NCBI GenBank assembly: GCA_030605835.1
Contig: JAUWHO010000021.1
Coordinates: 1 to 64,000, forward strand
DNA length: 64,000 nucleotides
Source of the DNA: Candidatus Zixiibacteriota bacterium
Lineage (GTDB): Bacteria > Zixibacteria > MSB-5A5 > DG-27
Reading direction: 5' to 3'
Below are positions 58,338-64,000 of the stretch, piece after piece. A program made the translations under genes and the position numbers. Position 1 is the first letter of the stretch; every line of letters begins with the position of its first letter. Below the pieces are notes generated by a model. That model was not told the origin of the DNA. It did no database searches and saw nothing but the letters and a program-made list of their open reading frames with translations.

Positions 58338-59060
58338 CTACTTTCTGCGTTTTGTGAGTTTCTTCAGCTCCGAGATTTCAGCCTCCGTCAGTTCTCTCCA
58401 CTCTCCCCTTTTGAGAGCTCCTAAGTGCAACTCCCCCAACTTGATCCTCTCAAGTTCCAGCACCAGATGTCCGATCGCTGCAAACATCTTTCTTATCTGC
58501 CGTTTCTTGCCCTCGTGGATTTCCACCTGAAACAGAGTATAGCCGCTTTCTTCTGACTTCACCTCGATTTGTGCCGGAGAGGTCTTCCCCTCGTCGAGCT
58601 CTATTCCCTCCCTCAACCTCGCCAGATCGGCCTCCTGGGGTCGTCCTTCGACCTTCGCCAGATAGGTCTTTTTAATTTCATATCTGGGATGGGAGAGCCC
58701 GTAAGCCAACTCCCCGTCGTTAGTCAAGAGCACCAGACCGGTGGAATTCATATCCAACCTGCCGACCGGGAAGACTCTCTGCGAGAGATCTTTCACCAGG
58801 TCCATCACCGTCGGCCTTCCGAAATCGTCTCTGGCGGTGGTCAGGTAACCCGAAGGCTTATTGAGGAGGATATACAACCCTCGATCTCCTGACGAGAGGG
58901 GTTGATCGTCAAAGGCAACCTTGTCCCTCTCGGGGTCGACCACCGTCGCCAACTCGCTGACCACCCCCCCGTTGACCTTAATCCTGCCGGTGGTGATATA
59001 TTCCTCCACCGCTCTTCTCGAGCCCAGTCCACAGGAGGCCAAGAATCTGTTCAGGCGCAT
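58338..59060 (-). CDS. rluB: Large-subunit pseudouridine synthase, RluB/RsuA family
   Basis: About 240 aa from the ATG at 59060. S4 domain (M-R-L-N-R-F-L-A-S-C-G-L-G-S-R-R-A, about 1-17), catalytic domain with V-G-R-L-D-M-N-S-T-G-L-V-L-L-T (catalytic Asp) and KKTYLAKVEG, then E-G-K-K-R-Q-I-R-K-M-F. It modifies 23S or 16S rRNA; the S4 and R-L-D context fits RluB best. Neighbours are scpB and cmk. Confidence 0.92.
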   Translation of the reverse strand: MRLNRFLASCGLGSRRAVEEYITTGRIKVNGGVVSELATVVDPERDKVAFDDQPLSSGDRGLYILLNKPSGYLTTARDDFGRPTVMDLVKDLSQRVFPVGRLDMNSTGLVLLTNDGELAYGLSHPRYEIKKTYLAKVEGRPQEADLARLREGIELDEGKTSPAQIEVKSEESGYTLFQVEIHEGKKRQIRKMFAAIGHLVLELERIKLGELHLGALKRGEWRELTEAEISELKKLTKRRK

Positions 59061-59111
59061 AAAAAACTCCACACTTGAAGCGGTGTGGAAATCAATATCG
59101 GGTAGACTTCC

Positions 59112-59870
59112 TTACTGACCCGAAGAGTTTTGCTTATCCTTGTATATTTCCTCTTGCCGGGGAGCCTCTCCTATGGCATCTTCACCCTCTCGCTCCTCAG
59201 ACTCAACGCTTTCAACCTCTTCTCCGCCCTGAAGCGTGACCCCAGCCGGTTCCGCTGAAACTGCCTCTTCAAAGAATTCCTCATGCTGCTCTACCGGCTG
59301 CAAAGAATCCCTGGAGGCTTTCAGAACCGCCATCAACTCCTCCTCCGGAGGCAGTTCGGAGAGGTCGTTCAGGCCGAAGTGAAGCAGAAAATCAGGGGTG
59401 GTGCGAAATATGTATGGTCTCCCGGGAGCCTCCTTCCTGCCGGAGGTCTTGATTAAGCCTCGCTCTAAAAGTGAATGCAGAGGCCCTTCGGAATCGACCC
59501 CCCTGATGTTATCGATTTCGGATTTGACCGCCGGCTGACGGTAAGCGATGATTGAAAGGGTCTCTAAGGCCGCCGGGGAGAGCTTCGTCGGCCGCCTCTC
59601 CAGCAGAAATTCAGAAACCCAGCGGTGGAACTCCGGAAGGGTGTGCATCTGATAGCCACCGCCAACCTTGCGAATGCGAAACGAGCTATGATATTCGGAG
59701 TAGCGGTGATTCAACTCCAAGATTGCGCCGGCAACTGCCTCCTGAGGGCTTCTGCTGTCATCACCATTTTCCGAGGCCCACACTCGATGAGCCTCGATAA
59801 GCTTCTCCTCTCTCAGAGGGCACTCTGAGGCGAAGATCAAAGCTTCAACTATGTTTGCAAACTCTTTCAC
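59112..59870 (-). CDS. scpB: Segregation and condensation protein B
   Basis: About 252 aa from the GTG at 59870, which has GGGGAGGTG 6 nt upstream; the in-frame GTG at 59912 lacks one. Winged-helix domains with I-V-E-A-L-I-F-A-S-E-C-P-L, S-P-A-A-L-E-T-L-S-I-I-A-Y-R-Q-P, I-R-G-V-D-S-E-G-P-L and G-R-P-Y-I-F-R-T-T, all ScpB signatures. The acidic tail (about 185-252) is longer than usual. Partner of ScpA/Smc. Confidence 0.92.
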   Translation of the reverse strand: MKEFANIVEALIFASECPLREEKLIEAHRVWASENGDDSRSPQEAVAGAILELNHRYSEYHSSFRIRKVGGGYQMHTLPEFHRWVSEFLLERRPTKLSPAALETLSIIAYRQPAVKSEIDNIRGVDSEGPLHSLLERGLIKTSGRKEAPGRPYIFRTTPDFLLHFGLNDLSELPPEEELMAVLKASRDSLQPVEQHEEFFEEAVSAEPAGVTLQGGEEVESVESEEREGEDAIGEAPRQEEIYKDKQNSSGQ

Positions 59871-59917
59871 TTTCGCCACCTCCCCCGGCGGAGTCTCCCT
59901 GTCTCCGTACACAGATT

Positions 59918-60718
59918 CTATTCTGCGAACTCAAACCGCTCTGCAGCCAACTCCTGCTCAACCATGGAAATCCAGATATTGTCTAAGTAACCCTTCTGGA
60001 AGATAGTGATTTTTCTCAGACGTGCCAATTCCAAAATGGCGATGAAGGTCAGAATCATCACCACCGGCTCGTAGGCGTCTTCTATCGAAGCCTCCAGAGG
60101 GATACTTGTTTTCTCTCTCAGTAAGTTGAGAATGTGATCAATTCTATCCTCGACGGTGAGGTTGGGCAGATCCACACGATGGTCGCTGAAGGGAACCTTT
60201 CTCCAGAGGGCCTCTCTGTAAGCCTCCAGAAGTTCGGAGAGGACCTGAGGCTCTGAATGGTCGCTGTCAACGCCACCTCTCTCAGAGGTGAAATCCCCAC
60301 GCGGATGCAAAAGCGAGGACTCTCTCTCTCTTTCTGCTAATTGTGAGGCCACCTGTTTGAACTTCCTGTATTCAATCAAAGCCGCCACCAGTTCGCCTCT
60401 GGGGTCTGTGATTTCCTCCTCTTCGATCTCGGGCTGGGGCAGAAGCATCCGCGCCTTGATCCGGATTAAAACCGAGGCCACATAAATGAACTCCCCGGCC
60501 ACCTCCAGGTTCAGCTCCCGCATCAAATCTAAGTGTTCTAAATACTGCTTAGTGATATGGGCAACTGGTATATCGTAGATGTCGACCTCGTTTTTGCGAA
60601 TGAGGTAGAGGAGCAGATCCAGAGGTCCCTGGAACTGGGAGAGTTTCACCTCATTGGGTGATAAGGTGGCAGAGGCATCGCTGCTTGTCAGAGGGATCTT
60701 TTCGTCATTAGTCGGCAT
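59918..60718 (-). CDS. scpA: Segregation and condensation protein A
   Basis: Kleisin of 266 aa with F-Q-G-P-L-D-L-L-L-Y-L-I-R-K-N-E-V-D-I-Y-D-I-P (about 29-51), I-K-A-R-M-L-L-P and a C-terminal winged helix (F-I-A-I-L-E-L-A-R-L). Bridges Smc heads with ScpB. Smc itself is not in the window. 11 bp after the antitoxin-like gene. Confidence 0.92.
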   Translation of the reverse strand: MPTNDEKIPLTSSDASATLSPNEVKLSQFQGPLDLLLYLIRKNEVDIYDIPVAHITKQYLEHLDLMRELNLEVAGEFIYVASVLIRIKARMLLPQPEIEEEEITDPRGELVAALIEYRKFKQVASQLAERERESSLLHPRGDFTSERGGVDSDHSEPQVLSELLEAYREALWRKVPFSDHRVDLPNLTVEDRIDHILNLLREKTSIPLEASIEDAYEPVVMILTFIAILELARLRKITIFQKGYLDNIWISMVEQELAAERFEFAE

Positions 60719-60729
60719 GGGCGGAACTA

Positions 60730-60933
60730 CTACGGCTTCTGCAAACGCTTCTCGAAATACTTCACCCTACCTTCCTTGTAGTCTTTTCTCGCCTCCTCAA
60801 TAGATCCCAGATACTCATCGCTCGAAAGGGCCAGCAAGTCTTCGATCAGATCCTCCACGCTTTCCTTGACGGTGTCGGGAATCAAAGCTTTCAACTCACC
60901 AACCGTCAAATCTTTAATTTTTGTGGTGCCCAC
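60730..60933 (-). CDS. Small antitoxin-like helical protein
   Basis: Protein of 67 aa, mostly alpha-helical: L-T-V-G-E-L-K-A-L-I followed by E-D-L-I-E-D-L-L-A-L-S-S and S-I-E-E-A-R-K-D-Y-K-E-G-R-V-K. The last block is common in RelB/YefM-like orphan antitoxins of toxin-antitoxin systems. No RelE/Txe-like toxin lies next to it; the downstream gene is scpA. Alternatively it is a small scpA-linked protein. Confidence 0.6.
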   Translation of the reverse strand: MGTTKIKDLTVGELKALIPDTVKESVEDLIEDLLALSSDEYLGSIEEARKDYKEGRVKYFEKRLQKP

Positions 60934-61030
60934 GAGTAGACACCTCCTTCGCTATCATCCAAGTGCGACTATCAAGGACTCTGCCTAAGCTGCCCATTTC
61001 TGCCAACCAGAACTCATCAAACCTGGGACT

Positions 61031-62005
61031 TCACCTCAAGTGCATTGCCTCTTTCACTTCTCTCATGGTCTCGGCTGCCCTCTTGCGGGCGCGCCCCGCG
61101 CCATTTTTTAAAACCTCTTCAATATAGTCCGGTTTAGCTTCCAACTCCCTCCTTTTCTCCCGAACTGGCGCCAAAGCCGCATTCATGAATTTCGCCAGAT
61201 TGGTCTTATCCTCAACGCAACCCAACTCTCCGGTCTTGCAGCGCCTGCAAACCTCCTCATAATCAGGATTGTAGATTTGCACCAGGTCATAAACCGGGCA
61301 GATGTCCGGGCGTCCGGGGTCACCCTTGCGCAATTTCTGCGGGTCGGTGAACATCTTTTTCAGTTTGCTCGCGGTCAGCTCCGGCGAGTCCGCCAGACAG
61401 ATATCGTTGTTATAGGATTTGCTCATTTTGCGACCGTCAACTCCGGGGACAACCGGAAAAGTGGTGAGCAACTCCTGTGGCTCCGGGAAAACTTCAGCGT
61501 AGAGATTATTGAACCTGCGAGCCACTTCCCGAGTCAACTCGACGTGTGGCGCCTGGTCCTTACCAACGGGAACGTAGTTTGCCTTGTAAATCAAGATGTC
61601 AGCGGCTTGAAGCAGAGGATAACCTAAAAAGCCGTAACTGTCCAAGCCCAACTCCTCCTTTTTCTCTTTATAAGAGGGAACTCTCTCCAGCCAAGGAGTG
61701 GGAATGATCATCGAGAAGAGCAGATGCAGTTCGGCATGCTCTTTCACATCCGACTGCACGAAGATGGTACATCTCTCCGGGTCCAGTCCCGCGGCCAGAT
61801 AATCGATGGTCATCTCCTTGATCCGCTCTTGCAGGTCGGAGGTGTCCTCATAGTCAGAGGTGAGCGAATGCCAATCGACAATGCAGTAGAAACAGTCGTA
61901 CTCGTGCTGCAGGCGCACCCAGTTTTTGAGTGCCCCTTCGTAGTTCCCAAGATGAAGCTTGCCGGTGGGCTGCATCCCTGACAGGATTACCTCTTTTTTC
62001 GCCAT
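61031..62005 (-). CDS. trpS: Tryptophanyl-tRNA synthetase
   Basis: Class I synthetase of 324 aa, the normal length. HIGH-type motif P-T-G-K-L-H-L-G-N-Y (about 12-21), the K-M-S-K-S motif in G-R-K-M-S-K-S-Y-N (about 194-202), and G-K-D-Q-A-P-H-V-E-L-T. A four-Cys pair C-R-R-C-x5-C near residue 258 could bind metal, as in some TrpRS. Preceded by an HNH gene and a terminator-like hairpin. Confidence 0.95.
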   Translation of the reverse strand: MAKKEVILSGMQPTGKLHLGNYEGALKNWVRLQHEYDCFYCIVDWHSLTSDYEDTSDLQERIKEMTIDYLAAGLDPERCTIFVQSDVKEHAELHLLFSMIIPTPWLERVPSYKEKKEELGLDSYGFLGYPLLQAADILIYKANYVPVGKDQAPHVELTREVARRFNNLYAEVFPEPQELLTTFPVVPGVDGRKMSKSYNNDICLADSPELTASKLKKMFTDPQKLRKGDPGRPDICPVYDLVQIYNPDYEEVCRRCKTGELGCVEDKTNLAKFMNAALAPVREKRRELEAKPDYIEEVLKNGAGRARKRAAETMREVKEAMHLR

Positions 62006-62038
62006 TCCTTCCTCTTAGCACAGATTGAATAAAAGAGA

Positions 62039-62060
62039 GCCGACAGTGGGAGCTGTCGGC
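62039..62060 (-). terminator. Hairpin with T-rich tail after the HNH gene
   Basis: GCCGACAG-tgggag-CTGTCGGC, an 8-bp perfect stem. On the minus strand it is followed by TCTCTTTTATT, terminator-like, before trpS. Confidence 0.65.
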
Positions 62061-62117
62061 CTGCTTTTCAAACTTTTCTGATTTCTGATCGAACTTCCCA
62101 GCGAACCAGCTCCCAAT

Positions 62118-62636
62118 CTAGTCTAAGAACAGATACCTCCGCCAACGTTGGTCGGAGATGCCGATAAATTGCTGAATGAAGGTGATGTGGTTGGGCTTTC
62201 GAGGCTTCCTCAGAAGCTTCAATCCCGCCTGCTCCGGGGTTTTATCCCCCTTGATGCTGTTGCACTTGGTGCAGGCACATACCAGATTCTCCCAGCTGTC
62301 GTTGCCGCCATAGATTTTGGGAAGGACGTGGTCCACCGTCAGGGGTCCGTTGATCGTTCCGCAATATTGACAGCGGTGTCCGTCGCGCTTGAGAATGTTC
62401 TTGCGCGACAGCATAATCCTTTTGCCGGGAACTCGGACGTAAAATCCCAGCCTCACCACCGAGGGCAGCGGAAAAACAGTGGAGGGGGAGCGAATTTTCT
62501 TCCCGTCACAGCTCTCCACGATGTCAGCCTTGCCGAGAAAGGTCAGGACAACTGCCCTCTTGACGGTACATACCGAAAGCGGTTCATAATTCTGGTTCAA
62601 CACCAGCACCCGTTGGTTAATCATATTGCTACCCAT
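62118..62636 (-). CDS. HNH endonuclease
   Basis: Protein of 172 aa. It starts V-L-V-L-N-Q-N-Y-E-P-L (the common N-terminal sub-domain of this HNH family) and has an HNH core with zinc cysteines: C-Q-Y-C-G, V-D-H-V-L-P (HNH His), W-E-N-L-V-C-A-C-T-K-C-N. Stand-alone HNH proteins of this type are widespread; the substrate is unknown. The ATG at 62636 lacks a ribosome site; an ATG at 62624 is an alternative. Confidence 0.87.
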   Translation of the reverse strand: MGSNMINQRVLVLNQNYEPLSVCTVKRAVVLTFLGKADIVESCDGKKIRSPSTVFPLPSVVRLGFYVRVPGKRIMLSRKNILKRDGHRCQYCGTINGPLTVDHVLPKIYGGNDSWENLVCACTKCNSIKGDKTPEQAGLKLLRKPRKPNHITFIQQFIGISDQRWRRYLFLD

Positions 62637-62655
62637 AAGTTATGAGCTTGCCCAG

Positions 62656-62684
62656 AATTTAACCCCGTATGTGATAATTGTCAA
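62656..62684 (-). promoter_or_regulatory. Sigma70-type promoter for the HNH gene
   Basis: On the minus strand: TTGACA, 17-bp spacer, TAAATT, with the start codon only about 13 nt after the predicted transcript start. Confidence 0.7.
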
Positions 62685-62786
62685 TCAAAAAATGTCGCCG
62701 ACCAGTGGGAGTTCAATCAATGCGCAGTGAAGAAAGGCGGACCACTGTCGATCTGAGCAGGGCATCTGACAGAGGCAAGCGCCTTG

Positions 62787-62828
62787 TTCCCTGTCTCCTA
62801 TCTACTGTTTGCTGTTTCCTCTCTTCTC
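62787..62828 (+). repeat. Heptamer array TTCCCTG/TCTCCTA-type (6 units)
   Basis: TTCCCTG, TCTCCTA, TCTACTG, TTTGCTG, TTTCCTC, TCTTCTC in phase. The third unit holds the complement of the tmk TAG stop (62802-62804), and the next three encode its last residues. Confidence 0.8.
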
Positions 62829-63485
62829 TAGCAGCTTGTCCACTTCCATAGCGACGAGAGCCGCTATTTCCTCTACCGTCTTGGTAGCAGGAATAACCCG
62901 AAAGCGCTCGGGCTCAGATTTGGCTATCTGTAAATAGCCCTCTCGCACCTTCTCGTGGAAAGTAGTCCGCGGCACCTCCATGCGATCGACACGGATGACC
63001 TTCCAGTCTACGAAAAGGTCCAAGTTCCTAACCCGATCGAACGAGTCCTCGGGAGGCATATCTAGAACAAATGTCAAGTCAGGCTTGAGAGAGGAGGAGG
63101 CAACTAGGTTGAGCGTTTGGACGAGTTGTAGATCTATACCCCTCCCGTAGCCCTGATATGCAGTCGTGGAATCGAAATAGCGGTCACAGATTACCGTTTT
63201 CCCTTCCTCCAATGCGGGGATGATGACTTCTCCAGTAAGCTGCGCTCTGCTAGCCTCATAAAGCAGCATCTCTGCCATGGCTTTCATCGCTACGTTCTTC
63301 TTGTCAAGCAGGATCGCCCTTATCTTCTCTGATATCAGCGTCCCCCCCGGGTCCCACACCGCAACGACCTCAAACCCCTTAGAGGTCAGATGTTTTTCCA
63401 GACACGACACCTGGGTGGTCTTGCCGCAGAAGTCGACCCCCTCGAAGGTGATGAACAAACCTTTAGACTTTTCCGTCGCCATCAA
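62802..63485 (-). CDS. tmk: Thymidylate kinase
   Basis: Protein of 227 aa. P-loop F-E-G-V-D-F-C-G-K-T-T-Q (about 13-24; Cys replaces the usual Gly/Ala), D-R-Y-F-D-S-T-T-A-Y-Q-G-Y-G-R-G (about 98-113, the DR(Y/H) and TMP-binding region), then L-D-M-P-P-E. Makes dTDP. The C-terminal residues E-K-R-G-N-S-K-Q and the TAG stop come from a heptamer array. Confidence 0.93.
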   Translation of the reverse strand: MMATEKSKGLFITFEGVDFCGKTTQVSCLEKHLTSKGFEVVAVWDPGGTLISEKIRAILLDKKNVAMKAMAEMLLYEASRAQLTGEVIIPALEEGKTVICDRYFDSTTAYQGYGRGIDLQLVQTLNLVASSSLKPDLTFVLDMPPEDSFDRVRNLDLFVDWKVIRVDRMEVPRTTFHEKVREGYLQIAKSEPERFRVIPATKTVEEIAALVAMEVDKLLEKRGNSKQ

Positions 63486-63583
63486 CTCTCACCGCCAAGA
63501 CTTAATCGAGGAGGGAAATCCAGACTGTAACCCTATGTTCTACCATCCCCACCTGGAGACTTATCAAGATAAATCTGACCCTT

Positions 63584-64000
63584 CTATTTCTTGCGCGCCC
63601 GCGACTTCCTTTTGGCCTTCGAAACCGGTCTCGGTTTGACTCTCTTTTGTGGAGAGACTTTCTTCCCGTATTTGCGGATGAACTCCTCCGTCTCTTCTCT
63701 TGCGACCTCGTCGGTGAACTGCACCGGCGGAGATTTCTTGAAATAGGATGAAGGGGGAATCAAGGCTCCCGAGATCTTATTATCCAACGCCAGCTTGCAG
63801 CATCTGACGGCGTCGATCACCACCCCCGCGGAGTTCGGTGAATCCCAGACCTCTAACTTAAGCTCGATATTGAGGGGCACATCCCCGAAGGTTCTCCCCT
63901 CCAGTCGGATGTAGGCCCATTTTCTGTCGGTGAGCCAGGCGACATAGTCGGAAGGGCCGATGTGGATATTTTCCTCGCCGATGTCGAAGTCCAACTGCGA
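63584..64000 (-). CDS. Inositol-3-phosphate synthase, C-terminal part (cut by window)
   Basis: The visible 138 or so residues match the C-terminal region of myo-inositol-1-phosphate synthase: [11 protein letters not shown], a K-W-A-Y-I-R-L-E-G strand, [16 protein letters not shown] and S-Y-F-K-K-S-P-P, ending in a basic tail (R-K-S-R-A-R-K-K). The frame is open to the right edge. It converts glucose-6-phosphate to inositol-3-phosphate; inositol lipids would be of interest in this lineage. Confidence 0.9.
   Translation of the reverse strand, partial: SQLDFDIGEENIHIGPSDYVAWLTDRKWAYIRLEGRTFGDVPLNIELKLEVWDSPNSAGVVIDAVRCCKLALDNKISGALIPPSSYFKKSPPVQFTDEVAREETEEFIRKYGKKVSPQKRVKPRPVSKAKRKSRARKK

Overview
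The window looks like bacterial chromosome from an uncultured diderm (Gram-negative) lineage, most probably a candidate phylum of the FCB group (Zixibacteria-like). The lineage call is inference. It rests on Kdo/lipid A genes (KdsC, KdsD, an LpxL-type acyltransferase), prenyl-quinone genes, type IV pili, an Asp-box exoprotein with a type IX-secretion-like C-terminal tail (YPNPFN motif), and an ECF sigma/DUF4097 envelope cassette. There are no phage, plasmid or IS genes. Base composition is even except around an AT-rich helicase gene near 49.3-51.1 kb.

Layout. 0-2.7 kb (+): flippase-like membrane protein, polysaccharide deacetylase and GT2 glycosyltransferase. 2.8-7.7 kb (-): GIY-YIG/DUF123 protein, Cys/Met PLP enzyme, a NapH/NapG-like polyferredoxin fusion, a Tat-exported DUF362 protein and CcdA. 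7.8-11.5 kb (-): kdsC, kdsD, lipid A acyltransferase and an amino acid dehydrogenase. 11.8-15.4 kb (-): recR, ybaB, dnaX, a large Alu-type SRP RNA, a four-helix-bundle (IVP) gene cassette and tRNA-Ala(CGC). 15.6-24.1 kb: VWA protein, two polyprenyl synthases, EF-P, a GAF protein with a degenerate HisKA, UbiE/MenG and a TIGR04076 protein. 24.6-28.5 kb (-): permease-HflK fusion, HflC and HflK. 28.8-34.2 kb (+): Asp-box exoprotein, a 6S-like RNA, and ECF sigma, DUF4097 and bactofilin-like genes. 34.2-45.2 kb (-): pilMNOPQ and a minor-pilin cluster with two tandem giant PilX-like genes. 45.7-48.7 kb (+): Kef-type antiporter and a GAF-HisKA protein. 48.8-63.99 kb (-): a 57-aa ferredoxin, the AT-rich UvrD-like helicase, miaB with an in-frame TAG, mtaB, rpsA-ispH-plsC-cmk-rluB-scpB-scpA, an antitoxin-like protein, trpS, an HNH nuclease, tmk and the 3' end of myo-inositol-phosphate synthase.

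The most unusual signal is in repeats rather than a gene cluster. (1) A double-hairpin palindrome sits in frame inside three unrelated genes (VWA, permease-HflK, cmk) and each time encodes S-D-[I/E]-V-G-x-x-S-G-G, like the Rickettsia palindromic elements. Related trinucleotide-loop palindromes lie between genes. (2) Degenerate 7-bp arrays occur at about ten intergenic sites and supply or abut the stop codons of six unrelated genes. (3) One such pair of arrays brackets an IVP gene lodged between two RNA genes. Other notable points are an EF-P whose loop tip is Gln instead of Lys/Arg, miaB with a premature TAG at a conserved Tyr, a 6S-like RNA fold, a metal-permease/HflK fusion and two sensor proteins that stop after HisKA.
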